NCBI GenBank assembly: GCA_902571975.1
Contig: CACGED010000003.1
Coordinates: 1-64,000 of the forward strand
Origin: an uncultured Pelagibacteraceae bacterium
Lineage (GTDB): Bacteria; Pseudomonadota; Alphaproteobacteria; Pelagibacterales; Pelagibacteraceae
DNA: 64,000 nt
Direction of reading: 5' to 3'
A program made the translations under genes and the position numbers. Shown piece by piece: positions 9,006-17,748 of the stretch. Position 1 is the first letter of the stretch. Each line of letters starts with the position of its first letter. The notes beneath the pieces were generated by a model. It searched no databases, was not told where the DNA came from, and saw only the letters and a list, made by a program, of their open reading frames with translations.

Positions 9006-10637
9006 CTAATCCTCTTTTAACTCAACATTTATTAATTCTGCATCAGGAAATGCTTCGATCACTTTTTTATATGTTTCAGACTTTTTAACATCATCAAATA
9101 TTTTTTTTTCATCAATTTTATTTTTTTCTTTTTTTGAAATTTGTCCTTGGTTTTTTGATAGAGAGATAATCCATCTCTTGGATGTCCATTCGTACAGTTT
9201 GTTAGATAGATTTTTAATAAAGTCTTTGTCTAAGTTTTCATTAAAAGATATTTCTATTAAACCCTCAGAGAATGAAACTAAATTTATATTAGTTTCAAGC
9301 TCATATTTAAGCTTAGCTTCTTTTCTCTCCGTACATAAATTTATCAAACTTTCAAATGAACCAATTTTAAGTTCATTAACTACTTCATCTTTATTTAAAT
9401 TTGGTTCAATTTTTTCTTGTTGTGAAACATTTTTGATTTGATCTATTGTTTTACTTGTAATTTTTTTTTCAGGTTCTTTATTTAAAGTTTCAGATTTTTT
9501 TCCAGTAAAGGTTTCCTCGGTATCTTTCTCCTTAAAACCTTTTATTCTCATTAATCTGAAAAGGAACATTTCAACTGATAAATTTGGGTTTGAAACTATG
9601 TTAATTTCCTCAATTGTATCAAGTGTAAATTGCCAAAAAAGAATTATGTGCTTTGAATCTAAATTTTTAGATATTGTGGAAAGATTATTAAAATCCTGAT
9701 CATTTAAAGAAAAATTATTTCCATCTAATTTTATAAAATTAATATTTTTTAAATAATATAAAACCTCAAGAAAATCATTCAAAAAAATTTTTGAGTCAAC
9801 ACCAGAATTATAGATCTTTCTATACAATTCAAATACTTTTTTTTCATCACCGCTAAACAGATTTTTAATTAATTCTATCAGAGAACTTTTATCAAAGTAT
9901 CCATAAATACTTTGTGCTTTTTTTAGATTTAATTCCTCATCATTTTGATTAGTCACAAGTCCACGATCTAACAAAGATAATGCATCTCTAACAGATCCTT
10001 CTGAAATTTTTACAATTAATTTTAAAGCTTCATCAGAAACTTTACCGCCTTCTTTATCTTTAATCATTTTTATATAATTAAAAAGCTCATCAGATTTGAC
10101 TCTAGAGAGATCAAAACGTTGACATCTCGATATTACTGTTACGGGTATTTTTTTGATTTCGGTTGTTGCAAAAATAAATTTTAAATATTTTGGTGGTTCC
10201 TCTAATGTTTTTAAAAGTGCATTAAATGCTTGCTTACTTAACATATGAACCTCATCAATAATAAATATTTTATATTTAGCGGTTGTTGGTCCATATCTTG
10301 AAAATTCAATTAGCTCTCTAACATCATCAACGCCGGTCTTACTTGCTGCATCCATTTCCAAAACATCAATATGATTTGAGTTTGTAATTGCATCACAGTT
10401 ACTACATTTTTTCTTACACATGTTTTCAATTCCATGCTCACAATTTAATGATTTTGCAACTATTCTTGCGAACGTTGTTTTTCCTACTCCCCTAATACCT
10501 GTAAACAAGAATGCATTAGGTGACTTGTCTGAAATTATTGAATTTTTAATTGTTTCAGCAATAATCTCTTGGCCAATTAAATCCTCAAATACTTGAGGTC
10601 TATATTTTAATGCTAGTACTTTTGAATTTTCTGTCAT
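9006..10637 (-). CDS. dnaX: DnaX, DNA polymerase III gamma/tau subunit
   Basis: Clamp-loader ATPase of the replicative polymerase. Walker A is GIRGVGKTT, Walker B is FIIDEVHMLS, a zinc module uses Cys residues in CEHGIENMCKKKCSNC, and the sensor block is FIFATTEIKKIPVTVISRCQR. The C-terminal third is lysine-rich and low in conservation. I chose ATG at 10637 (MTENSKVLALKYRPQ, 543 residues) because a TTG start at 10652 would lie inside the SRP RNA. The 3' end of that RNA is only 6 bases upstream, so the mRNA may be leaderless after RNA processing. Confidence 0.96.
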   Translation of the reverse strand: MTENSKVLALKYRPQVFEDLIGQEIIAETIKNSIISDKSPNAFLFTGIRGVGKTTFARIVAKSLNCEHGIENMCKKKCSNCDAITNSNHIDVLEMDAASKTGVDDVRELIEFSRYGPTTAKYKIFIIDEVHMLSKQAFNALLKTLEEPPKYLKFIFATTEIKKIPVTVISRCQRFDLSRVKSDELFNYIKMIKDKEGGKVSDEALKLIVKISEGSVRDALSLLDRGLVTNQNDEELNLKKAQSIYGYFDKSSLIELIKNLFSGDEKKVFELYRKIYNSGVDSKIFLNDFLEVLYYLKNINFIKLDGNNFSLNDQDFNNLSTISKNLDSKHIILFWQFTLDTIEEINIVSNPNLSVEMFLFRLMRIKGFKEKDTEETFTGKKSETLNKEPEKKITSKTIDQIKNVSQQEKIEPNLNKDEVVNELKIGSFESLINLCTERKEAKLKYELETNINLVSFSEGLIEISFNENLDKDFIKNLSNKLYEWTSKRWIISLSKNQGQISKKEKNKIDEKKIFDDVKKSETYKKVIEAFPDAELINVELKED

Positions 10638-10643
10638 TTTTAA

Positions 10644-10730
10644 GGAGACCAACCAACCTGGAAAATACTCACTACCCTTGCTATCTTTCGATCCTGGGGG
10701 ATTTGTGGTAATACCACCTGATTGGCCTCC
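10644..10730 (-). ncRNA. ffs: Small bacterial SRP RNA (4.5S-type)
   Basis: RNA of the signal recognition particle that binds Ffh. On the minus strand the apical Ffh-binding hairpin reads CAGGATCGAAAGATAGCAAGG, with a GAAA tetraloop and the conserved AGCA internal loop. The 5' segment starting GGAGGCCAATCAGG pairs with the 3' segment ending GGTTGGTTGGTCTCC, closing a long rod of about 87 bases. Placement just upstream of dnaX is common in alphaproteobacteria. The ends are inferred from pairing and may be off by a few bases. Confidence 0.9.
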
Positions 10731-10779
10731 AACTTTATTATATCAATAAAAATTTCTATTCTACAAGAAAGTTATAAAT

Positions 10780-11607
10780 TTATTTTTGTCTAAATTTATC
10801 AGATTTATAAACACCTAGAACGTGCATATCTTGGCAATGCAGACCTAATTCCTCAAGTGAGTTTTTGATTTTAGTAGATTCTATATGTCCATCTATATCA
10901 CATAGAAAAAAATATGAGGAAAATGAGTTCTTTTCAGGAAAACTTTGTAGTTTACTCATATTAACTCCGTTTATTGCAAATCCTGATAGTGCAGAGTAAA
11001 GAGCAGCGGGTTTACTTTTCAACTTAAATAATATTGATGTTATATGATTATCTTCTGAGAAATCTGGCTGAAAAATATCTTTACCAAGTAATAAAAATCT
11101 AGTCACGTTATCTTTATCATCTTGGATATTTTCTTTTAGAATTTTAAGACCATATATTTCTGCACTAAGACTAGAAGCTATAGCAGCTTTAGATTTATCT
11201 TTAGTTTCTGAAACAAATTTTGCTGACCCAGCTGTATCTGCTCTAACATTTTCTATGAATTTTTTTTTTTTAATAAAACTTGAGGATTGGCTTAATGCTT
11301 GTGCGTGTGAGTAAACATCTTTTATGTCTTCTATTTTGGAATCTTTTAATCCTAATAGATTATGATTAATTGGAAAAAAATGCTCTGCATAAATATTTAG
11401 CCTGTATTTAAAGATTAAATACTCGACACCAATATTTCCAGTTGTTTTATTTGACTCTGGAATTAAAGATTTTATTGAATTATCTTCACTAGACCTTTCA
11501 AAGCATTCATCAAATGTTTTGCAGGGTATTGTTTCACTCTCTGGATACATTTTTTTAGCACAACTTTCGCTGTAACTTCCTGCAACACCTTGATAAGCAA
11601 TTTTCAT
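10780..11607 (-). CDS. pheA: Prephenate dehydratase
   Basis: Converts prephenate to phenylpyruvate in phenylalanine synthesis. The N-terminal catalytic domain starts MKIAYQGVAGSYSE and carries the catalytic-threonine motif as DNVTRFLLLG. A C-terminal ACT domain (SILFKLKSKPAALYSALSGFAINGVNMSKLQS) should bind phenylalanine for feedback control. It is the monofunctional type without a chorismate mutase domain (275 residues). The usual P-I-E-N block appears as PESNKTTG, a mild deviation. It follows kdsB closely (3 bases). Confidence 0.93.
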   Translation of the reverse strand: MKIAYQGVAGSYSESCAKKMYPESETIPCKTFDECFERSSEDNSIKSLIPESNKTTGNIGVEYLIFKYRLNIYAEHFFPINHNLLGLKDSKIEDIKDVYSHAQALSQSSSFIKKKKFIENVRADTAGSAKFVSETKDKSKAAIASSLSAEIYGLKILKENIQDDKDNVTRFLLLGKDIFQPDFSEDNHITSILFKLKSKPAALYSALSGFAINGVNMSKLQSFPEKNSFSSYFFLCDIDGHIESTKIKNSLEELGLHCQDMHVLGVYKSDKFRQK

Positions 11608-11610
11608 AAT

Positions 11611-12348
11611 TTAATTTTTATATTCCATAATTTTTTTTATTTCTAGATAATCTTCATCTGTATCTACACCAATTGGTTTAGTTTTTGCTAATCCAACGTC
11701 TATTTCAATATTGTTATCCATTAGTCTTAATTGTTCCAGTTTTTGTGATTTTTCATTCTGAGTTTGCTCTAATTGAACAAACTTTTCTAAATATGAAACA
11801 TTATAAATATAGATTCCAATATGGTGGTAAATATTTTTTTGGGTATTTTTAATTTCTCTCGTGAATGATTTTGCTGTTGATAAATGGTTTTGATGAAGTT
11901 CATCTTTTGTAGTTACTTTAACAACATTTTTGTTTAAGAAAAATTTTTTGTCTTCAATTTGACAAGCTAATGTTGAAATTTTTGATTTTTTTTCAATAGT
12001 TTTTTTGAGGAGATTTTTAACATCCTCAATATCTAGCATTGGTTCATCTCCTTGAAGATTTATTACATATTCAATATTATCATCTCTTAACTCTTGATAA
12101 GCCTCAAAAATTCTGTCGGTTCCAGTTTTATGATCTTTTTTGGTTAAAATACATTTTCCTCCAAGCTTAGTGACCTCTTCAAATATTTCTTTATCACCTG
12201 TTGCAACATAACTTTCTCCAATAAGAGATGATTTTGCAATTTTGTAAACATGATTGATGATTGAAATATTATTGATTTTTAATAAAGGTTTGTTTGGTAG
12301 CCTTGTTGCAGCCAATCTTGAAGGGATTAAAATTACTGTATTGCTCAT
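11611..12348 (-). CDS. kdsB: KdsB, 3-deoxy-manno-octulosonate cytidylyltransferase
   Basis: Activates Kdo as CMP-Kdo for lipid A core assembly. The nucleotide-binding N-terminus is IPSRLAATRLPNKPLL, followed by the family blocks GTDRIFEAY and VINLQGDEPML with the metal-binding Asp. Length of 245 residues is standard. It shows that this organism builds a Kdo-containing outer membrane, in line with kdsD, lptC and lptB at 18-21 kb. A short perfect hairpin (12362-12378) lies just upstream of its start. Confidence 0.96.
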   Translation of the reverse strand: MSNTVILIPSRLAATRLPNKPLLKINNISIINHVYKIAKSSLIGESYVATGDKEIFEEVTKLGGKCILTKKDHKTGTDRIFEAYQELRDDNIEYVINLQGDEPMLDIEDVKNLLKKTIEKKSKISTLACQIEDKKFFLNKNVVKVTTKDELHQNHLSTAKSFTREIKNTQKNIYHHIGIYIYNVSYLEKFVQLEQTQNEKSQKLEQLRLMDNNIEIDVGLAKTKPIGVDTDEDYLEIKKIMEYKN

Positions 12349-12361
12349 AAACTAAGTATTA

Positions 12362-12378
12362 TGCGTCTTTCAGACGCA
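12362..12378. repeat. Perfect GC-rich palindrome in the kdsB/cytochrome c divergent gap
   Basis: TGCGTCT, a 3-base loop TTC, then AGACGCA. The stem stands out in a gap that is otherwise nearly all A and T. It lies 13 bases before the kdsB ATG and 66 bases before the cytochrome gene. It could be an operator half-site pair or a 5' hairpin on the kdsB mRNA. As a plus-strand terminator it would have no upstream gene to end. Confidence 0.6.
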
Positions 12379-12444
12379 ATAATTAAATTTAAATTTAGTT
12401 TTTTTTTTGTTTAACATGTTATACGAGGTTAATAATTAAAAATC

Positions 12445-12975
12445 ATGGACTCATTTGAAATTAATAAAATTATAGCAGCTGTAGTAGTAATTTTTGTTGT
12501 TATATTTGGAATAACTAAAATTTCAGACATTATCTATTACGTAGAGAAGCCAAGTCAGTCAGCTTATAAAGTTGAATTTGCTGAAACTGATAGTGCCAAG
12601 GCTTCCGCAGCAGTTGAAGCGGTTGATATATCTGTTCTATTAGCCATGGGAAGTGTTGATCATGGAAAGAAGGTCTTTAAGAAATGTAGTGCATGTCATT
12701 CGATTAAAAAGGGCGGAAGAAACAATATTGGCCCAGCACTTTATAATGTACTAGGTAGAAATATGGGTGCTTTGGAAGATTACAAATATTCAAAAGCATT
12801 GATAGCATTTGGAAAAGATTGGACTTTCCAAGAGATGAATAGTTTTTTAATAAAACCTGCTTCATATATAAAGGGTACCAAGATGGCTTTCGCAGGATTA
12901 AAAAAAGAGAAAGATAGAGCTTCAGTAATTCTATATATGAATGCTAATGCTGATAGTCCTTTACAACTACCTTAG
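12445..12975 (+). CDS. Membrane-anchored class I cytochrome c (CycM-like)
   Basis: Electron carrier with one covalent heme. An uncleaved N-terminal anchor (about residues 8-30, IIAAVVVIFVVIFG) is followed by an Ala- and Ser-rich linker. The cytochrome domain has CSACH at residues 81-85 and a candidate axial Met147 in GTKMAF. This layout matches membrane-bound cytochromes c552/CycM that link the bc1 complex to terminal oxidase in alphaproteobacteria. It stands alone and converges on argF with a 9-base overlap. Confidence 0.88.
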   Translation: MDSFEINKIIAAVVVIFVVIFGITKISDIIYYVEKPSQSAYKVEFAETDSAKASAAVEAVDISVLLAMGSVDHGKKVFKKCSACHSIKKGGRNNIGPALYNVLGRNMGALEDYKYSKALIAFGKDWTFQEMNSFLIKPASYIKGTKMAFAGLKKEKDRASVILYMNANADSPLQLP

Positions 12976-13899
12976 TTTGCCAAAACAATATAATAAAATA
13001 CTCTTTTGAACATAAACTCTGTTTAGAGCTTGTTGCCATACTTTAGATTGTTTACCAAGAAACACTTCTTCTGTTACTTCACTTCCTCTAGGTAGACAAT
13101 GCAGAAATATTGCATCTTTCTTAGCTAATTTCATAGTTTTTGTATCTACTTTAAAATTTTTAAATGATTTAAGTTTCTTTTTCTTATTTACATTATCGTT
13201 TAAAGAAATGATTTTGTCCGTCATTACAACATCAGAGTTTTTAACAGCTAGTTCTTTTTTATTAAAAATTTTTATTTTTCCTTTTTGTTTTTTTATCAAA
13301 GAAATAAGCATTTTATTTGGCTGATAGCTTTTAGGGCATGCAATATTTAGAGAAACAGAGAATTTTATACAAGTTTCTATTAAGCTATTCATCATATTGT
13401 TATTAGCATCACCTATCCAACATAGTTTTAATTTTGAAATACTTTTCTTTTTAATTTCTTGAATTGTAAAAATATCTGATAAAACTTGAGTGGGATGTGA
13501 AGATGGGCTTAAACCATTTATTATTGGTATACTCGAATATTTTTTGAATTGATCTAATTTTTTATCCGAGTCTGTTCTCAACATAAAAGCATTACCATAA
13601 GTTGATAAAATTTTAGATGTATCTGCTATACTTTCACTACCAATACCTAGGTGCAATTCCTCTGGTCTTAATGTCAAGGATCCTCCACCTAATTGTTTAA
13701 TAGCCAAATAAAAACTTAATCTAGTTCTTAAGCTAGATTTTTCAAACATCTGTAAAAGAATTTTTCCCTTTAAAGGAGAGTCTTTGTCTGTATCAAGGGT
13801 ATTTAATTTTTTTCTTTTTGATTTTCTGCTTTTTGCATCAGAAATAATTTTTTTTAAATCTCTTGTGGGAATATCTCTAATATGAAGAAAATTTTTCAT
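12967..13899 (-). CDS. argF: Ornithine carbamoyltransferase with altered substrate motifs
   Basis: Makes citrulline from carbamoyl phosphate and ornithine. The fold is clear: SSHPTQVLSD, WIGDANNNMMNSL and LHCLPRGSEVTEEV match the family. Two motifs deviate. The carbamoyl-phosphate site S-T-R-T-R reads SLRTR (residues 56-60). The ornithine-binding D-x-x-x-S-M-G loop is absent, replaced by TDKIISLNDN. The SLRTR form is also known from acylornithine transcarbamylases, but ArgJ in this window argues for ornithine as substrate. It starts at the argD stop (1-base overlap), forming an argD-argF operon. Confidence 0.9.
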   Translation of the reverse strand: MKNFLHIRDIPTRDLKKIISDAKSRKSKRKKLNTLDTDKDSPLKGKILLQMFEKSSLRTRLSFYLAIKQLGGGSLTLRPEELHLGIGSESIADTSKILSTYGNAFMLRTDSDKKLDQFKKYSSIPIINGLSPSSHPTQVLSDIFTIQEIKKKSISKLKLCWIGDANNNMMNSLIETCIKFSVSLNIACPKSYQPNKMLISLIKKQKGKIKIFNKKELAVKNSDVVMTDKIISLNDNVNKKKKLKSFKNFKVDTKTMKLAKKDAIFLHCLPRGSEVTEEVFLGKQSKVWQQALNRVYVQKSILLYCFGKLR

Positions 13900-15068
13900 T
13901 ATTTTTTATATCCTTTACAAACTTTATTGATAATTTTTAAAGCTATATTTATTTCATTTTTACTAACATTTAATGGAGGTAAAATTCTTATAACATTTTC
14001 AGCTGCTCTAATTGTTAGTAGTTTATTTTTCAGTAAACTTTGTATGAATTTTGTCTGGTCATGATGTAATTGTATTCCCAGAATTAATCCTATTCCTCTT
14101 ATTTCTTTAATAATATTTGGAAATTTATTTTTAATTTTATTTAATTCTGAAATAAAATATTTTGAATTACTTTTAACTTTTAAAAGAAAGTCTTTTTTAA
14201 AAATTTCATCTATTACAGCATTACCAACTGACATTGCTAAAGGGTTTCCTCCAAAAGTAGATCCATGTGTACCTGGAACCATAGCCTTAGAAACTTTTTT
14301 TGTCATTAACACTGCACCAATTGGAAACCCACCTCCAATTCCTTTTGCTATTGGAACTATATCTGGTTTTATTTTTGCATATTCATATGAAAAAAACTTA
14401 CCTGATCTCCCAATTCCACACTGAACTTCATCTAAAATAAGAAGAATTTTTTTTTGATTACAAATCTTTCTCAATTCTTTGAGACACCATAAGGGTATGA
14501 CTTTAATACCTCCCTCGCCCATTATTGGCTCAATCATAATAGCCGCTGTTTTGCTTGTAATTTTTCTTTTTAGTTCCTTGTGGTTCCCAAATTTAAAATG
14601 ATCAAATCCGCCCACTTTTGGTCCAAATCCCTCTAACATTTTTTTAGATCCACTTGCGTTTATCGCTGCAATAGTTCTTCCATGAAAAGAATTTTTAATG
14701 CAAAGAATTCTATTCTTTTTTGGTTTCCCCAGAGAATAAAAATATCTTCTAGCAACTTTTATGGCAGTCTCTGTAGCTTCTGCACCACTATTTTGGAAAA
14801 TGACAGCATTTGCAAACGTTCTCTTTGTTAATTTTTTAGCTAATTCCTCTCCCTCAGGAATTATGAAAGAGTTAGAAACATGCCAAAGCTTTTTTGATTG
14901 TTTATTTATTGCTTTCACTAAATTTGGGTTTGCATGACCTAATGAATTAACGGCAATTCCTTGAACAAAATCTAAAAACTTTATTCCTCTCTTTGTATAT
15001 AAATATGATCCTTTACCTTTATCAAAAGATAAGTTTCTTCTTTTATAATTTTTAGCTAAGGAACTCAT
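13899..15068 (-). CDS. argD: Acetylornithine aminotransferase
   Basis: PLP-dependent class III aminotransferase of arginine and possibly lysine synthesis. Key blocks are FQNSGAEATETAIKVARRY, SFHGRTIAAINASGS, LILDEVQCGIGRSG and the PLP lysine in IAKGIGGGFPIGA. I chose ATG 15068 (MSSLAKNYKRRNLSF, 389 residues) because the longer frame from 15107 would overlap the permease gene by 32 bases and adds residues not expected in the family. It is followed directly by argF. Confidence 0.94.
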   Translation of the reverse strand: MSSLAKNYKRRNLSFDKGKGSYLYTKRGIKFLDFVQGIAVNSLGHANPNLVKAINKQSKKLWHVSNSFIIPEGEELAKKLTKRTFANAVIFQNSGAEATETAIKVARRYFYSLGKPKKNRILCIKNSFHGRTIAAINASGSKKMLEGFGPKVGGFDHFKFGNHKELKRKITSKTAAIMIEPIMGEGGIKVIPLWCLKELRKICNQKKILLILDEVQCGIGRSGKFFSYEYAKIKPDIVPIAKGIGGGFPIGAVLMTKKVSKAMVPGTHGSTFGGNPLAMSVGNAVIDEIFKKDFLLKVKSNSKYFISELNKIKNKFPNIIKEIRGIGLILGIQLHHDQTKFIQSLLKNKLLTIRAAENVIRILPPLNVSKNEINIALKIINKVCKGYKK

Positions 15069-15075
15069 GTTTTTA

Positions 15076-15888
15076 TTATGATTTAATTTTATAACCTTTG
15101 TGTACAAGCAAGTATGCGAAATAAGTAATAACCAAACTTAAAAAAGTTAGCAATGTAATTCCAAATGTAACCGATCCATCTAATTGACCAATAAATGAAT
15201 ATCTAAAACCATCTATCATATGAAAAAAAGGATTATAATTACTAAGGATTTTTAAAAAATTTGGCAACTTATCAATGCTATAAAAAGTTCCACTCAAAAA
15301 ACTTAAGGGAACGATTATAAAATTTGTAACAGTACTCATTTGATCAAATTTATCTGCATATAAACCAACTATTATTCCAAGTGACCCCATGACTAATCCA
15401 CCTAAAAACAAATAAACAAACCATAAAAATAAATTTTGTACTGATAAATCTATAAATAAAATAAAAATTAAGGTTGAAGCAGATGCAATCAATAAGCCCC
15501 TTGAAGCAGAGGCAAATGTTATTGCAAAAACAACTTCTGATGATGATAAAGGACTGTGGACAACATCAGTGATTGTTCCCATCATTTTACCCATCATCAA
15601 TGAGGAGCTGGAATGAGCAAAACTTTGTTGAATTACTTGCATCATTATTAAACCACTAGCTAGAAATTTTATATAAGTTACGCCTAGTACATCTGCTCTT
15701 TGTTCTCCTATTGCTAAAGATATTACTGTTAAAAATAATATACTCGTTAAAATTGGTCCAAACAAAGTCTGTCCTGATACAGTTAAAAATCTTAGAACTT
15801 CTTTTTTAAATAAAGAATACGTTCCGACCCAATTAATGAATCCAAATCTTCTAGTGCCAATTTGATATTTTTTTTGTAATTCAACCAT
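15076..15888 (-). CDS. ABC-2 type transporter permease
   Basis: Inner-membrane permease of 270 residues with about six hydrophobic segments (TLFGPILTSILFLTVISLAIG, ASGLIMMQVIQQSF, IIVPLSFLSGTFYSI and others). The SGTFYSIDKLPNFLKILSNYNPF stretch is characteristic of the YadH/NodJ branch of exporters. No ATP-binding partner is next to it; its neighbours are argD and the divergent gcrA. Substrate is unknown. Confidence 0.85.
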   Translation of the reverse strand: MVELQKKYQIGTRRFGFINWVGTYSLFKKEVLRFLTVSGQTLFGPILTSILFLTVISLAIGEQRADVLGVTYIKFLASGLIMMQVIQQSFAHSSSSLMMGKMMGTITDVVHSPLSSSEVVFAITFASASRGLLIASASTLIFILFIDLSVQNLFLWFVYLFLGGLVMGSLGIIVGLYADKFDQMSTVTNFIIVPLSFLSGTFYSIDKLPNFLKILSNYNPFFHMIDGFRYSFIGQLDGSVTFGITLLTFLSLVITYFAYLLVHKGYKIKS

Positions 15889-15961
15889 AAGTAAATATTA
15901 ATAAACTTTTTTTTTAATAATTGTTAAAAAAGGGAAAAAAAAGCTTGTTATAAGTTCCTTA

Positions 15962-15989
15962 TTGTGATTTCAAGATAGTGTTATATAAA
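15962..15989 (+). promoter_or_regulatory. Possible sigma-70 promoter for gcrA
   Basis: TTGTGA at 15962-15967 and TATAAA at 15984-15989 are spaced by 16 bases, 26 bases before the gcrA ATG. In such AT-rich DNA chance matches are frequent, so this is tentative. Confidence 0.3.
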
Positions 15990-16015
15990 TAAATGTATAT
16001 ACTAAATATAGTATT

Positions 16016-16510
16016 ATGAGTTGGACAGAGGAAAAAGTTAATAAACTAAAGGATCTTTGGGGCAAAGGCCAAACTGCAAGTCAAATCGCTGAGATAATTG
16101 GAGGAGTAAGTAGAAATGCAGTAATAGGTAAAGCACATAGATTAAACTTATCTGCAAAAATTAAAACTAGATCTTCAATTTCACAAAACAATGTAGGCTC
16201 TATAGGCTCGAATAATAATTTAAAAAAAACTAGTAGAAAACATAAATTTAGGTCCTTACTTCTAGATAAAAACTTTGAACCAGCAAAAAATATTCAATTA
16301 GAAGATTTAACTGAAAGTACTTGTAAATATATGGAAGGACATCCAGATGAAAAGGACTCATCATTTTGTGGAAGAAAAACTATTGAAAAGTTTTCTTACT
16401 GTCCTTTACACTTAATGATTGTTTTTCAACCAAAAGGTAAAAAAGATGAAGTTGTAGATAAAAATGATGAAGTTCCAAAGTTTATTGAAAAAAAAGTAAA
16501 GTCAGCTTAA
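16016..16510 (+). CDS. gcrA: GcrA family cell-cycle regulator
   Basis: Alphaproteobacterial sigma-70-interacting regulator of cell-cycle genes. The N-terminal DNA-binding part is MSWTEEKVNKLKDLWGKG followed by GGVSRNAVIGKAHRLNLS. A linker of about 60 basic residues leads to the C-terminal domain with CKYMEGHPDEKDSSFCG and YCPLHLMIVFQP, the Cys/His pattern of the family. It binds sigma factor and, in Caulobacter, GANTC-methylated promoters. It is monocistronic, ending 1 base before the convergent SHOCT gene. Confidence 0.92.
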   Translation: MSWTEEKVNKLKDLWGKGQTASQIAEIIGGVSRNAVIGKAHRLNLSAKIKTRSSISQNNVGSIGSNNNLKKTSRKHKFRSLLLDKNFEPAKNIQLEDLTESTCKYMEGHPDEKDSSFCGRKTIEKFSYCPLHLMIVFQPKGKKDEVVDKNDEVPKFIEKKVKSA

Positions 16511-16511
16511 T

Positions 16512-16766
16512 CTATTTTAGTATTTTCTCTTTTGCTTTCTTAAATTCATCTTCATTCAAAATTCCTTTATCGTGAAGATCTTTTAATTCTTTTATTTGAT
16601 TGATAACTTCTACATTTTGAAGATTTTCAATTTTAGATGACTCTAAATTCTTATCTTCTTTAATTATTTGTTTAGCTTCAACTCCTCTTGTTATTGCCTT
16701 AACAGCAATGGATAGAACAAATACAAGAATTACAAATACTGCGATATATATTATAGTGGTTAACAT
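16512..16766 (-). CDS. Small membrane protein with SHOCT domain
   Basis: 84 residues. An N-terminal membrane helix (TIIYIAVFVILVFVLSIAV) is followed by a charged linker and a C-terminal short SHOCT helix pair, IKELKDLHDKGILNEDEFKKAKEKIL. SHOCT modules usually mediate oligomerisation; no further function is evident. It overlaps the NDUFA9-like gene upstream by one base, so the two are probably co-translated. Confidence 0.8.
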   Translation of the reverse strand: MLTTIIYIAVFVILVFVLSIAVKAITRGVEAKQIIKEDKNLESSKIENLQNVEVINQIKELKDLHDKGILNEDEFKKAKEKILK

Positions 16767-17731
16767 TAATTTGTTTTATCAAGTCTTTTTTTTGAGAATT
16801 GTCCACCAGTCGTCCAATTAAAACTATAACGATTTATTTCATCATCAAATTTTTTGTTTGCGTCTAATTTTAAATCAAAATTTGTCTTATATTTTTTTGA
16901 AATAATATTATCGTATTTTAATAATTTTAATTGATCCATTGTTAATAAAGGTTTTGGCAACATTTCAAATAATTTAGCATTGATTTTTGCCAAAGGCAAA
17001 GGTAAAGGAAATAATAATCTTTTTTTATTTATTGAAATTAAAATTTTAGATAATATTTGTTTAAATGTAAGAATCTCTGGACCAATACATTCAATAGTTT
17101 CTCCATTGATTTTTCTTTTTACAATTTCAAATATGATATTTGATAAATCTGAAACATGGATTGGAGTAAATTTAGTTTTTCCACCGTAATACAAAGGCAT
17201 GATAGGAAGTATGCTCAATAATCTCATAAAGTTTGTTGTAAAATTATCATCTACTGAATAAACAATTGAAGGTTTTAATATTACAGATTTTGAAAAATTT
17301 TGTCTTACTTTAGTTTCGCCATTTAATTTACTCTTAGCATAATCACTGTCAGTGGCTGCTTCTATTCCAAGAGCAGAAATATGTATAAATTGATCAAGTG
17401 ATTTGTTTAAAGCTACTTTAGACAATAAAGAAGGTAGATCTGAATGTATTAAATTGAAATAATTTTTCTTTTTTTCGAATAAAATCCCTATCAAATTTAT
17501 ACAAATTGATGATTTATCCATTAATCTTCCAATATTCTTTTCATTAAATGTATCAATTTCCTCAAGCTCTAAATATCCATAATTTGACTGCGTTTTAATT
17601 TGATAGCCTTTACGATGAATACTTCTAGTTACCGCAATAACTCTGTAGTTATTTTTTGTAAATTTTCTTATTAAAGATTTTCCAATTTGGCCAGAAGAGC
17701 CAAATATTAAAATTGAATCCTGATTTTTCAT
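16766..17731 (-). CDS. NDUFA9-like atypical short-chain dehydrogenase
   Basis: 321-residue NAD(P)-binding protein. The Rossmann motif is FGSSGQIGKSLIRKF, near the N-terminus. Blocks such as ICINLIGILFEKK, FIHISALGIEAATDSDYAKSK and FTPIHVSDLSN match the complex I NDUFA9 family of atypical SDRs, proposed to assist assembly or stability of NADH dehydrogenase. A redox role on a quinone precursor cannot be excluded. Its ATG is separated from the divergent rnd ATG by only 17 bases. Confidence 0.85.
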   Translation of the reverse strand: MKNQDSILIFGSSGQIGKSLIRKFTKNNYRVIAVTRSIHRKGYQIKTQSNYGYLELEEIDTFNEKNIGRLMDKSSICINLIGILFEKKKNYFNLIHSDLPSLLSKVALNKSLDQFIHISALGIEAATDSDYAKSKLNGETKVRQNFSKSVILKPSIVYSVDDNFTTNFMRLLSILPIMPLYYGGKTKFTPIHVSDLSNIIFEIVKRKINGETIECIGPEILTFKQILSKILISINKKRLLFPLPLPLAKINAKLFEMLPKPLLTMDQLKLLKYDNIISKKYKTNFDLKLDANKKFDDEINRYSFNWTTGGQFSKKRLDKTN

Positions 17732-17748
17732 ATATATATATCTATTTA

